Source: Bradyrhizobium sp. WSM1417 (GTDB lineage: Bacteria > Pseudomonadota > Alphaproteobacteria > Rhizobiales > Xanthobacteraceae). Taken from it: 64,000 bases of DNA. Position 1 is the first letter of the stretch; each line of letters begins with the position of its first letter. The DNA lies in the NCBI RefSeq assembly GCF_000515415.1, contig NZ_KI911783.1, positions 4,020,392-4,084,391 on the forward strand. Reading direction: 5' to 3'. Shown piece by piece: positions 17,943-25,560 of the stretch. The translations under genes and the position numbers were made by a program. Below the pieces are notes generated by a model, which had not been told where the DNA came from, made no database searches, and was given only the letters and a program-made list of their open reading frames with translations.

Positions 17943-18698
17943 ATGATGAAAAGACTTTTACTAGCAACCGTTGGTCTGGTGGCGCTGTGCACGGCGGGGA
18001 CCGCCATGGCTGCCGATATGGCCGTAAAGGCGCCTCCACCGGCACCGATCATTCCGATCTACAATTGGACGGGGTTCTACATCGGCGGCAATGGTGGCTG
18101 GGCGCAGAACCACAACTGCGTGGATTTCCTTGACGCGGCTGGAGTCGCCGTCGCCTCTGGCTGCCGCGATCGTTCCGGTGGTGTTATCGGTGGCCAGCTC
18201 GGTTATCGCTGGCAGGCCAGCCAGTGGGTGTTTGGCCTGGAGGCTCAGGGCGATTGGGCGGATCTCAGTAACCAGCGCGTCAGCCTGTTCAATCCGACGC
18301 TCTCCACGCGCGCGAAAACGAGTGCCATCGGCCTCTTCACCGGCCAGATCGGCTACGCCTGGAATGCGTCACTGTTCTACGTGAAGGGCGGCGCTGCGGT
18401 AACAGACAATCGTCTCAGCGTGCTTGATACTGCGTCCGGCGCCGAACTCGCCGCGCAAAGTGCAACCCGTTGGGGTGGCGTCATTGGTGTTGGCTTCGAG
18501 TATGGCTTCACCCCGAATTGGTCGGTGGGGCTTGAATACGACCATCTGTTCATGGGGCACCGGAATAATTCGTTCACGGTCGCTGATCCGCGACTTGCTG
18601 CTTTCGTGAACGACCGGATCACCCAGGACGTGGATATGCTCACCGTGCGCTTTAACTACCGCTTCGGAGGGGCCAACCCGGTCGTCGCGAGGTACTGA
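17943..18698 (+). CDS. Outer-membrane beta-barrel porin (Omp25/RopB-like)
   Basis: 251 aa from ATG 17943 (a second ATG follows at 17946); AAGGAG lies 5 bases upstream. Signal peptide residues 1-24 (ending AMA-AD). The mature part opens with PIYNWTGFYIGGNGGWA, the family's first strand, and alternates strands through to the last strand VRFNYRF and a final Tyr, with two cysteines near the start. This is the 8-strand OmpA-like barrel family (outer membrane protein beta-barrel domain) common in Rhizobiales. A strong terminator follows at 18725, so it is a monocistronic unit. Role: envelope stability or small-solute passage; not specific. Confidence 0.9.
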   Translation: MMKRLLLATVGLVALCTAGTAMAADMAVKAPPPAPIIPIYNWTGFYIGGNGGWAQNHNCVDFLDAAGVAVASGCRDRSGGVIGGQLGYRWQASQWVFGLEAQGDWADLSNQRVSLFNPTLSTRAKTSAIGLFTGQIGYAWNASLFYVKGGAAVTDNRLSVLDTASGAELAAQSATRWGGVIGVGFEYGFTPNWSVGLEYDHLFMGHRNNSFTVADPRLAAFVNDRITQDVDMLTVRFNYRFGGANPVVARY

Positions 18699-18724
18699 GC
18701 TCTCCAGGGTCTGACGTCTTCAGG

Positions 18725-18757
18725 GGGCCGGCAGTCATGTCGGCCCTCATTTTTTTG
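18725..18757 (+). terminator. Intrinsic terminator of the porin gene
   Basis: A 9-base stem, GGGCCGGCA paired with TGTCGGCCC (one G-T pair), with a GTCA loop, followed by TCATTTTTTT. It lies 27 bases after the porin stop and is the clearest rho-independent terminator in the window. Confidence 0.9.
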
Positions 18758-18776
18758 GTTTTATCGCGCAAGTCAG

Positions 18777-18983
18777 TCAGCGTCTGCCGGCGCGGTCGAC
18801 CAGACCGCCGCGGTTGGTCGGAGTGCCGGGCCGCACCGCTTCTCGTGCGGCAGCCCGCGCGACGGGACGCACTCCCAGGACCGCGCCCGGTCTCACGACG
18901 CAATGCGCGGGATAGTCCACATACTGGCAGTATACGGCCGCGTTGGCGCATTCAGGGCTCGCGAAGATGAGCCCTGCCGTCAA
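18777..18983 (-). pseudogene. Small exported protein lacking its N-terminus (or TTG start)
   Basis: The frame reads LTAGLIFASPECANAAVYC, then YVDYPAHCVVRPGAVLGVRP and a basic tail with GTPTNRGG. The first part looks like the end of a signal peptide, but no ATG or GTG with a ribosome site lies upstream; the only candidate start is TTG at 18983, 30 bases after the stop of the Gly/Tyr-rich gene. I recall similar small proteins with a complete signal peptide in bradyrhizobia, so this may be a 5'-truncated copy. It could still be expressed by coupling to the upstream gene. Confidence 0.45.
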
Positions 18984-19014
18984 GAGCGCGTGCTCAGGAG
19001 AATCCGAGGCAGAT

Positions 19015-19518
19015 CTACCAGCCGGAATAGTAGCTCCGTCTCGCGTAGTAGCCGCCATAACCGCCATAGCTTCCGTAGGCGCTGTAGGCACTGGGCGGAC
19101 AATAATCATAGCCGTATCCTCCGCCGTAAGGGGAGTATCCGCCGCCGTAGGAGGGATATGCACCATAGTAGCCGGAGCTTGCGATCGCGCCACCGACGAC
19201 GGCGCCCGCGACCACTGCGCCGGCGCCCCAGCCACGGTAGCCTCTATATCCGTAGCCCCTGTAGCCGTAACCTCTGTAGCCGTAGCCGACGCCGCGATAC
19301 CCCAAACCACGATAGCCCAATCCCGCTCCGCGGTAGCCTCCGCCCCATCCGCCACGATAACCCAAGCCTCCGTAGCGCACTTTCACCACGTCACTATCAA
19401 GCGTGGCTCTCATCGCACCGACGTTGGTGGGCAAAGGCGCCGCTTCGCTTCCGGGGACAGAAATCATGGCGCTCGCGACAGTAAAAATTGCTGCAAATGC
19501 TGCTTTGATGAACCTCAT
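19015..19518 (-). CDS. Gly/Tyr-rich repeat exported protein
   Basis: 167 aa from the second of two ATGs (19521, 19518); GGAGG lies 5 bases before the second. Signal peptide about residues 1-27 (ending SEA). After a short LPTNVGAMRATLDSDVVKVRYGG segment the protein is built from GYRG-type repeats (about residues 50-100), a hydrophobic Gly/Ala helix (GAGAVVAGAVVGGAIASSGYYG) and a second Tyr/Gly-rich part. This composition is common in rhizobial surface proteins of unknown role. A FixK box at 19681-19694 is about 165 bases upstream, divergent, and serves the plus-strand gene better. Confidence 0.8.
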   Translation of the reverse strand: MRFIKAAFAAIFTVASAMISVPGSEAAPLPTNVGAMRATLDSDVVKVRYGGLGYRGGWGGGYRGAGLGYRGLGYRGVGYGYRGYGYRGYGYRGYRGWGAGAVVAGAVVGGAIASSGYYGAYPSYGGGYSPYGGGYGYDYCPPSAYSAYGSYGGYGGYYARRSYYSGW

Positions 19519-19680
19519 CATGTCCTCCACGTGGTTGAAACCTCGACTGACCGGCTAGGAAGAGATTCCTTCGCGCCGGCGGCATGACCGTGCACATGAA
19601 ATGTTGCGATCGCTAAAAGTGTTTCAGGCCGAGCGTGAGCTAAACCCGTGCGGACCTCAGCCGGAGGAGAGCCGTGACGC

Positions 19681-19694
19681 TTGATCTGGATCAA
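19681..19694 (+). promoter_or_regulatory. FixK/FNR-type box upstream of the AI-2E-type transporter gene
   Basis: TTGATCTGGATCAA, a perfect TTGAT-N4-ATCAA palindrome. Centre 72 bases upstream of the GTG at 19760; a class II site would put the transcription start near 19729. Confidence 0.8.
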
Positions 19695-19759
19695 GCCCGC
19701 TGAGCGAGAGCAGGGGCTAGTTCGCCTCAGCATGCGCGGCAAGAGCTGAAGGCGCGTCC

Positions 19760-20848
19760 GTGAAAACACTCCGCCAGGTCTTCTCTGGAGACGAGATCAT
19801 CCAGCTTCTCATCCGGCTGGGGTTGCTGGGGCTGTTGCTCATCTGGGCGCTCCTCCTGGTCCGCCCGTTCGTGCCCATATTGGCCTGGAGTGTCGTGCTC
19901 GCCGCTGCGCTGAATCCGGTGTTTCGGCGCCTCAGTGACATTCTCGGTGACCGACCGAAGCTTGCAGCGACGATCCTTACTCTCGTCAATCTTGCTGTGG
20001 TGATCGGGCCCGCGACCTGGCTGGGCATGGGCGCGGTCGACGGGATCACCGACCTTGCCGCCCAGGTGACGGCTGGCGAACTGCATGTGCCTTCGCCGCC
20101 GCAATCTCTCAAGGATTGGCCCGTCGTCGGCCCTCAGCTCTTCGATCTCTGGGACCAAGCGACGACCAATCTCCGGTCGCTCTTGCGCGCAGTGGTGCCC
20201 TACCTGAAGCCATTCGCGGCAACCTTGCTCGGATTTGCCGGTAATGCCGGGGTGGGAACCGTCAAGTTCCTGCTGTCGGTGGCGGTGGCCGGGGTGCTGT
20301 TTCCGTATGGACCTCAGCTCGTTGCTGCGGGGCGCAGCTTTCTGTCGCGCGTCGTGCCGGACCAGAGCGAGCACTTTCTCGACCTGGCGGGTGCCACGAT
20401 CCGTGCGGTGGCCCAAGGCGTGATCGGCGTCGCTATCATCCAGGCATTGCTGGCGGGTATAGGCTTCAAGCTAGCCGGCATCGCCAGCGCGGGGCTGCTG
20501 GCATTTGTGGTGTTGTTGCTGTCGATCGTGCAGATCGGCGGGGCCATCGTGATCCTGCCGGTCATCATCTGGATCTGGACCGACAAGGAATTTCCGATCG
20601 CGCTCCTGCTGACGGTGTTTTTCGTGATCGTATCGGTGCTCGACAACATCCTGAAACCGCTTGTCATGGGCCGCGGCCTGACCACGCCAGCGCTCGTGAT
20701 CCTGATCGGGGTGATCGGAGGAACTCTCTTCCATGGGATCATCGGCCTCTTCATCGGACCGATCATTCTGTCGGTGGTCTGGGAGCTGACGGTGGCCTGG
20801 ATACGTACCGAACGGGCTGCGCCTGCCAAATTGGCGATCGAGCGTTGA
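19760..20848 (+). CDS. AI-2E family transporter (PerM/UPF0118)
   Basis: 362 aa with a GTG start, seven to eight membrane helices and the family's architecture: two N-terminal helices (LLIRLGLLGLLLIWALLLVRPFVPILAWSVV region), a central extramembrane part (residues about 90-140) and a C-terminal core with FVVLLLSIVQIGGAIVILP and DNILKPLVMGRG, a conserved family segment. Members export autoinducer-2-like or other small compounds or exchange Na+/H+; the substrate here is unknown. AAGG precedes the GTG by 7-10 bases. A perfect FixK box upstream places it in the low-oxygen set. The stop codon overlaps the next FixK box. Confidence 0.88.
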   Translation: MKTLRQVFSGDEIIQLLIRLGLLGLLLIWALLLVRPFVPILAWSVVLAAALNPVFRRLSDILGDRPKLAATILTLVNLAVVIGPATWLGMGAVDGITDLAAQVTAGELHVPSPPQSLKDWPVVGPQLFDLWDQATTNLRSLLRAVVPYLKPFAATLLGFAGNAGVGTVKFLLSVAVAGVLFPYGPQLVAAGRSFLSRVVPDQSEHFLDLAGATIRAVAQGVIGVAIIQALLAGIGFKLAGIASAGLLAFVVLLLSIVQIGGAIVILPVIIWIWTDKEFPIALLLTVFFVIVSVLDNILKPLVMGRGLTTPALVILIGVIGGTLFHGIIGLFIGPIILSVVWELTVAWIRTERAAPAKLAIER

Positions 20849-20858
20849 CCGATATCAA
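20845..20858 (+). promoter_or_regulatory. FixK/FNR-type box upstream of ackA-like gene
   Basis: TTGACCGATATCAA fits TTGAC-N4-ATCAA. It overlaps the stop codon of the preceding gene and is centred 149 bases before the ATG at 21001, implying a leader of about 108 bases if class II. The rest of the 152-base gap shows no other structure. Confidence 0.6.
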
Positions 20859-21000
20859 TTCGACCGAGCCTTTCAGGCAAGGCGATTCGACAAGACGTCG
20901 AGGTGGTGGTGGAAATGTCTGGCCCGCCTGGTCCTTCTATTGTGACCGCCGGTGTTGATGCAGGGCTTTGGCATGCTCCAATGAGGGCGATGTGAGTGCC

Positions 21001-22113
21001 ATGGATACCATCCTTGTCATCAATGCCGGCTCTTCTGATCTCCGATTCCAGATCTACTCTGTCGAAGGAGAAGGCAGGCTACGGCAGCGGCTCAAGGGGC
21101 GGTTGGACGGCATCGGGCGCTGTCCGCGTCTGCGGGCGAGCAAGGCTGGCGGCGGTCCGCTCGCCAATCGCGCTTACCCAGTCGAAGCAGTGCAGGATAT
21201 TGCGGCCGCGATGGACATTGCCGGCGCCTGGTTGCGGGATGAGCTTCATATCCACCCCATTGCAGTCGGGCACCGCGTCGCGCACGGCGCTGCGGAGCAT
21301 GATCGGCCGGTCCTCATCGATCACGAAGTCCTGGCGTGCCTGGAGCGGTTGACCGCGTTGGCGCCGTTTGACCTACCGCACAATCTGGCGCCTATCCGTT
21401 CGATCCTGGTGAATTTCCTGGCGCTCCCGCAGGTCGCCTGCTTCGACACCGCATTTCACCGAACGCGTGCCGCGGCCGCCGACGATTATGTCATTCCTCG
21501 TCAGCTCTATGCCGAGGGCGTGCGGCGCTACGGATTTCATGGTCTCACTTACGAATATATTGCGAAGGCCTTGCCTAGGATTGCGCCGGAAATCGCGATG
21601 AAACGGGTGATAGTCGCGCGTCTCGGGAGCGAGGCATCGATGTGCGCGCTCAGCGGTGGACTGAGCGTAGAAAGCACAATGGCCTTCACCGCGCTTGACG
21701 GATTGCCGATGGACGTGCGAGCGGGGCAAATCGATCCGAAAGTCGTGGGGCGCGGTGATATGCGTCAGCTCGAAGCAAGTAAGGACGCGAGCGCGAAGTT
21801 CGCCATCGATCATTTCGTTTACCGAATCGGTCTCAGCGCGGGCATGCTCGCAGCTGCGTTGCAGGGTCTTGACGCGTTCGTCTTCACGGCAGAGGTCGGC
21901 GACAACTCCGCATTGCTCCGTTCGCGCGTGGCGGAGCAGCTCGCATGGCTCGGTGTCAAGCTCGATGCGAAAGAGAACGCGCTGCAATCGCGGCTGATTT
22001 CGTCTCCAGCGAGCCGCATCCCAGTCTACATCGTGCCCTCCGACGAGGATCTCATGATCGCTAGGCACACGCTGGCGCTGCTGTTGAAGGGTGGCTCGAG
22101 GGTGGCAAGCTGA
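21001..22113 (+). CDS. ackA: Divergent acetate/propionate kinase family protein
   Basis: 370 aa from ATG 21001 (an upstream in-frame start at 20968 adds only unlike residues). Acetokinase family: INAGSSDLRF (usual NAGSSSLK), HRVAHGA (catalytic Arg kept), CFDTAFHRT (catalytic Asp kept), YGFHGLTYEY, and DVRAGQIDP (second active-site Arg kept). Changed motifs: the usual HLGNGAS reads RLGSEAS, and the C-terminal FTGGIGENS reads FTAEVGDNS, replacing the Mg-binding Glu with Asp and removing glycine residues. It is about 30 residues shorter than typical AckA. If active it makes ATP from acetyl-phosphate, useful without oxygen; no phosphotransacetylase or phosphoketolase is next to it. It may instead have a shifted substrate. 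Confidence 0.82.
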   Translation: MDTILVINAGSSDLRFQIYSVEGEGRLRQRLKGRLDGIGRCPRLRASKAGGGPLANRAYPVEAVQDIAAAMDIAGAWLRDELHIHPIAVGHRVAHGAAEHDRPVLIDHEVLACLERLTALAPFDLPHNLAPIRSILVNFLALPQVACFDTAFHRTRAAAADDYVIPRQLYAEGVRRYGFHGLTYEYIAKALPRIAPEIAMKRVIVARLGSEASMCALSGGLSVESTMAFTALDGLPMDVRAGQIDPKVVGRGDMRQLEASKDASAKFAIDHFVYRIGLSAGMLAAALQGLDAFVFTAEVGDNSALLRSRVAEQLAWLGVKLDAKENALQSRLISSPASRIPVYIVPSDEDLMIARHTLALLLKGGSRVAS

Positions 22114-22170
22114 GCGTCATGATCGGGGGTCTTGGCGGCCGCAGTGCCGAGCGTACACGCCCGCGGCACG

Positions 22171-22184
22171 TTGATCTGCGTCAA
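22171..22184 (+). promoter_or_regulatory. FixK/FNR-type box upstream of the K+ channel gene
   Basis: TTGATCTGCGTCAA, TTGAT-N4-GTCAA. Centre 81 bases before the ATG at 22259. One inner position differs from the perfect palindrome. Confidence 0.65.
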
Positions 22185-22258
22185 ACGCCCGCATCATACC
22201 GCGGGCCGGATGGCAGGGCTGACCAACCAAACGCCGGCAGCGTCTGAGGGAGCTCGCA

Positions 22259-22717
22259 ATGGCGGTCCAATTCCTGCTCGGTACCTTGATCAGCGTGATC
22301 AACATCATGATTCATGCGCTGGTGACCGTTGCGGCCATCGACATCGCTCGTACCGCCGGATTGAAGCACACGGCGCGGCCCCGGTCGCACCTGATGGCCG
22401 TGATGGTCACCACTGCTGTCATTTTGATGGTCGCGCACACCGTCGAGGTTCTGATTTGGGCGCTCGCCTATGCGACGGTCGGCGCGGCGCCTCCGGGGAG
22501 CGATCTGCTATATTTCACCTTCGTGAACTACACCACTCTGGGCTATGGGGACATCACGCCCGCGATGGGGTGGCGGCTGACGGGACCCATGACAGCGATG
22601 AACGGCATCCTGATGTTTGGTTGGTCGACCGCAGTTCTTTTCGAGGTGCTGCGCAAGACGGTTGAACATCTCGCTGCGATTGCGGCACCTAAGTCTAGTT
22701 CTGGAGATCGAGGCTAG
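22259..22717 (+). CDS. Two-helix potassium channel family protein
   Basis: 152 aa. Three hydrophobic segments are visible: residues about 5-30, 45-75 and 105-130. Between the last two lies FVNYTTLGYGDITP, the K+ selectivity filter (TLGYGD) of the ion-channel-2 family. There is no RCK or cyclic-nucleotide domain, so gating would be by voltage, pH or membrane state. Its location is the inner membrane. The 3' end overlaps the end of the convergent Crp/Fnr gene by 23 bases, so opposing transcription may interfere. A FixK box upstream links it to oxygen limitation. Confidence 0.85.
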   Translation: MAVQFLLGTLISVINIMIHALVTVAAIDIARTAGLKHTARPRSHLMAVMVTTAVILMVAHTVEVLIWALAYATVGAAPPGSDLLYFTFVNYTTLGYGDITPAMGWRLTGPMTAMNGILMFGWSTAVLFEVLRKTVEHLAAIAAPKSSSGDRG

Positions 22718-23378
22718 CGAGCTTCAGCCTGTCCAGAAGCACGATCTGGCGCTGAGTGTTTCCGATGAAGCCGAGGATACCGAGCTCATGCAACCGCGAT
22801 AGTGCGCGGGAGACGGTTTCCAGCGTTAGTCCGAGATAGTCGGCGATATCACGCCGCGACATCGGCAGCGCCATGATCCCGGCGGCCGTCAGCCGCTTGT
22901 CCATCTCGATCAGGAAGGCTGCGACCCGCTCCAGCGACGTCTTGCGGCCGAGCAGCAGCATGTGGTCTTCCGCATGCTGAAGGTTGGTCGTGGTCATGCT
23001 CAGCAGGTTACGAGCCACCACGGCGTCGTCCTGCGCGACCAGCTCGAGGCTTTGGCGCCTCACCAGGCGAACCGTGGTATCGACGATCGCTTCCGTCGTG
23101 AACCTGTGCGCACTGCCGTTTTCCAGCCCGAAGATGTCGCCCGCAAGATGAAATGCGCCGATCTGGCGTCGGCCGTCCGACAGCAGCTTGTAGCTCCGCA
23201 CAGCGCCCTTCTTCACCTGATAGACGTACTCTGCCGGCTCCTTTTCGCCGTAGACTTCGGAGCCCTTCTTATAGGTAAACTCGTTTAGACTGATGATCGG
23301 ATTTGAATCGGTGTTTAACCCTAGCTCGCGGAGCGAATGAAGCCGCGAGGACGTGTCGGCAGCGGTGCGAACGAACAT
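22695..23378 (-). CDS. Crp/Fnr-family regulator (FixK-like, cysteine-free)
   Basis: 227 aa from ATG 23378, preceded by GGGAG at 6 bases; a TTG at 23384 would leave no spacing. Residues about 20-130 form the cyclic-nucleotide-type effector domain (FTYKKGSEVYGEKEPAEYVYQVKKGAVR); the C-terminal winged helix has MSRRDIADYLGLTLETVSRALSRL. The E-x-x-S-R contact set is that of FNR/FixK, which reads TTGAT half sites, as found upstream of many genes here. The protein has no cysteine at all, so it cannot bind an Fe-S cluster like FNR nor be oxidised like Bradyrhizobium FixK2; its activity would be set by its own transcription. It is divergent from a FixJ-like regulator gene. It is the best local candidate to drive the boxes. 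Confidence 0.9.
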   Translation of the reverse strand: MFVRTAADTSSRLHSLRELGLNTDSNPIISLNEFTYKKGSEVYGEKEPAEYVYQVKKGAVRSYKLLSDGRRQIGAFHLAGDIFGLENGSAHRFTTEAIVDTTVRLVRRQSLELVAQDDAVVARNLLSMTTTNLQHAEDHMLLLGRKTSLERVAAFLIEMDKRLTAAGIMALPMSRRDIADYLGLTLETVSRALSRLHELGILGFIGNTQRQIVLLDRLKLASLDLQN

Positions 23379-23505
23379 GGCCAACTCCCGAACTAATGGT
23401 GACGCGGTATTTCCATCGTGGGAATAAGGAGCCGCCGAAAATCCGCTTCCCGCGAAGGTTGTTTAGGCGATTATTGGGGTTTTCAACCATTGTCTGTAGG
23501 TGCAT

Positions 23506-23519
23506 TGTACCAAGGTACA
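23506..23519. promoter_or_regulatory. Palindromic operator candidate
   Basis: TGTACC and GGTACA, perfect reverse complements, separated by AA. It is 128 bases upstream of the Crp/Fnr start. The left part, CATTGTACCAAGG, occurs also at 16292-16304, where the right arm is not conserved. Confidence 0.4.
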
Positions 23520-23653
23520 GGAGGGGTTCGATGCGCTGACTGAGAATCCGTCAGAGTATCTGTCGGATAGTGCGGCAATATGCCGACAACGGACGCTTCG
23601 TTCCCGGTTGTGGCATCCCAATTGGGCTGCTTTGCTCAGGCATCAACGGCACG

Positions 23654-23687
23654 TCTGGTCTTTCTGCATTTCTGGTCTTTCTGCATT
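23654..23687. repeat. 17-base tandem duplication
   Basis: Two adjacent exact copies of tctggtctttctgcatt (23654-23670, 23671-23687). It is in the leader of the FixJ-like gene, ending 26 bases before its likely start. Confidence 0.9.
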
Positions 23688-23713
23688 TGAAGTACCCATC
23701 GAGGGAAAAAAGC

Positions 23714-24337
23714 TTGTCCGGCTTCGTATATGTCGTGGACGACGACGCATCCTTTCGGACGGCGATACAGCGTCGGCTCAAACTGGCTGGGTATGAAGTT
23801 GTGACCTACGCGTCCGCCCAGCAGTTACTGGATGATCCGCCAGGGTCCGACCACCCGGGATGTATCTTGCTTGATGTGCAGCTTCCTGGCCTGAGCGGGC
23901 CGGAGTTGCAAAGCTCGCTCGTCCAACGCCGTTCGCCGCTGCCGATCGTCTTCCTGACCGGACATGCCGATACCGCGACGACGGTTCGTGCAATCAAGGC
24001 CGGCGCGGAGGATGTCCTTACCAAGCCGGTATCGTCCGAGCAGTTGATCGATGCGATTGAGCGGGCAATGGCTCAACAGGAGGTGGCGCGGAGCCAACAG
24101 AGCAAGCTCGATTCGCTACGTTCTCGCTTGAGGTCTCTATCGCGGCGCGAACGACAGGTGTTCGACCTGATCGTACGTGGTAAAATCAACAAGCAGATCG
24201 CCTATGAGCTCGGAACGACCGAACGCACAGTGAAGGCGCACCGCCACCAAGTGATGACAAAGATGCAGGTACTATCGTTTGCCGAATTGGTTTCCACTGC
24301 CGAGCGGCTCGGCCTTCTGGATTCGGCAAAGGTGTAA
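23714..24337 (+). CDS. FixJ-family response regulator (LuxR-type HTH)
   Basis: 207 aa from a TTG start at 23714 with GAGGGA upstream; the longer frame from 23570 runs through the tandem repeat and adds no known sequence. Receiver: DDD acidic pocket near the start, phosphoacceptor Asp in CILLDVQLPGLSG, TGHAD and TKPVS switch residues. Linker, then LuxR/FixJ helix-turn-helix LSRRERQVFDLIVRGKINKQIAYELGTTERTVKAHRHQVMTKM. Length equals FixJ (about 205 aa). No histidine kinase lies next to it. It is divergent from the Crp/Fnr gene, an arrangement that recalls FixJ control of fixK, but the partner kinase must be elsewhere. Confidence 0.85.
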   Translation: MSGFVYVVDDDASFRTAIQRRLKLAGYEVVTYASAQQLLDDPPGSDHPGCILLDVQLPGLSGPELQSSLVQRRSPLPIVFLTGHADTATTVRAIKAGAEDVLTKPVSSEQLIDAIERAMAQQEVARSQQSKLDSLRSRLRSLSRRERQVFDLIVRGKINKQIAYELGTTERTVKAHRHQVMTKMQVLSFAELVSTAERLGLLDSAKV

Positions 24338-24363
24338 TGCAGGCCGGTTTTCGTGCGCTTCGT

Positions 24364-24383
24364 CAGGTCCGTGATCAGACCTG
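24364..24383. repeat. Short inverted repeat after the FixJ-like gene
   Basis: CAGGTC and GACCTG separated by 8 bases, 27 bases after the stop at 24337. It may be a weak terminator or an operator for the following single-domain regulator; there is no T-run. Confidence 0.35.
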
Positions 24384-24534
24384 TACGATGGGACAATATG
24401 AAATGTTATTGACATAATTCGCCCTGGGCCGCCTACATACCCGCGTCGTTGGCCGTCAGATTAGCACAGGAACTTTTGCCACGGAGCGTCGTTGCGACGC
24501 GAGTGCCAGGTTTCCAATCAGAAAGACGGGTCCA

Positions 24535-24909
24535 TTGTTTGCACGTAAGCCGATTTACGTCGTGGATGATGATTTATCAATGCGCCGAAGCTTGGAGCGG
24601 CTGCTTCGAAAGCACGGCTTTGATGCTGTTGCCTTTGATTCCGCCGCTGCGCTGCTTAGGTATGGCTGCATCGAAGAGGCGTGCTGCATCGTTCTGGATA
24701 TCAATCTGAACGGAGAGTCGGGTATCTCACTCCGCCGCAGGCTCGCGAGCGAATGTGCCAGTGTCCCCGTCATCTACATTACCGGCAACGACTGCCAGGC
24801 AAATCAGGCTGCCGCGATTCAGTCCGGGTGCGCCGCCTATCTGGCCAAGCCCTTCGCAGCAAGCTCACTCATCGATTCCATCGAACGCGCCTGCGCCGAC
24901 CATGGCTGA
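24535..24909 (+). CDS. Single-domain response regulator (receiver only)
   Basis: 124 aa with a TTG start. Whole protein is a receiver: VVDDD pocket, phosphoacceptor Asp in CIVLDINLNGESG, YITGND, and AKPFAASSLIDSIERA. No output domain follows before the stop at 24909. It resembles FixJ receivers more than CheY. Such proteins usually act by protein-protein contact or as phosphate sinks. It lies 197 bases after the FixJ-like gene; they might share one kinase. The end is 12 bases from the end of the convergent ialB-like gene. Confidence 0.78.
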   Translation: MFARKPIYVVDDDLSMRRSLERLLRKHGFDAVAFDSAAALLRYGCIEEACCIVLDINLNGESGISLRRRLASECASVPVIYITGNDCQANQAAAIQSGCAAYLAKPFAASSLIDSIERACADHG

Positions 24910-24921
24910 CCCCGCCGCTGC

Positions 24922-25533
24922 TCATTCCTCGATGTCCTGCTCCAGGGTCTGTGCGGGCGCGCCGTTGTGAACCGAACCAAACTTCGCCAGCGGCAGCGAT
25001 GTTGTCAGAGACAAAAGGTTGGAATCGGTGACCTCAAGCACCAGAGTCTTGCCGGCTTCCATGTCCTCGATGAACCTGGGATCGGCAGCGTCGGCGGCGA
25101 TACAGGTATTGCTCAGGCACCAGGTGTAGGGCAACGATCTGGAATTTCCCTGATCGACGGTCAGCTTGGCAGGCCGTTGCAGATACATCCCGACGGGGAC
25201 AAACACTTGCAGCCGGGCAGTGCGGTCGCCGTCGCGCTCGATCAGGTCCACGCGCACCGCCATCTGGCCCGTTGCAAACTTGCCGGTGATCGAGGTTCGG
25301 CACAGCATCGGCGCACCGCCGGGCTTGACGCAAAGCTTCCGCCAGTCGCCATAGGTGATGTCCTTGGCTTCGCGCTGTCCGCGAGGCGCGATTTCGGCGG
25401 ACTTCGCCTCTGGAGCCGGCTTGGGCGCGGCTGCATTCTGCGCCGAAGCTGGTCCGGCAAGAGCCGCCGCGAACAACATCGACAGCCAGACGAGCGTACC
25501 GCCCGGCGAAGGTATTGATGTTGGGTCGATCAT
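24922..25533 (-). CDS. Invasion-associated locus B (IalB) family protein
   Basis: 203 aa. Signal peptide about residues 1-31 (ending ASA), a Pro/Ala/Lys linker, then the IalB domain: DITYGDWRKLCVKPGGAPMLCRTS, VRVDLIERDG, FVPVGMYLQRPAKLTVDQG and the paired cysteines of YTWCLSNTCIA. Periplasmic or outer-membrane-associated. Named after Bartonella; in free-living rhizobia the role is unclear. It is the last gene of a minus-strand operon with the hydrolase (27 bases upstream) and the AspT-type exchanger. Confidence 0.85.
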   Translation of the reverse strand: MIDPTSIPSPGGTLVWLSMLFAAALAGPASAQNAAAPKPAPEAKSAEIAPRGQREAKDITYGDWRKLCVKPGGAPMLCRTSITGKFATGQMAVRVDLIERDGDRTARLQVFVPVGMYLQRPAKLTVDQGNSRSLPYTWCLSNTCIAADAADPRFIEDMEAGKTLVLEVTDSNLLSLTTSLPLAKFGSVHNGAPAQTLEQDIEE

Positions 25534-25560
25534 GTTCTGCCTCCACGCCAGTCTCTGCGG

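Larger units (their letters stand above)
23379..23713. other. Divergent regulatory region of two regulator genes
   Basis: 335 bases between the Crp/Fnr gene and the FixJ-like gene. It contains a TGTACC-AA-GGTACA palindrome (23506-23519) and a perfect 17-base tandem repeat (23654-23687). No FixK box was found here, so the regulator seems not to autoregulate through that motif. Confidence 0.6.

Noticed and set aside
22695..23384. Calling the Crp/Fnr regulator fixK1 or fixK2
   Set aside because: It lacks the cysteines known for those Bradyrhizobium proteins and no fixLJ genes are adjacent, so only family-level naming is justified.
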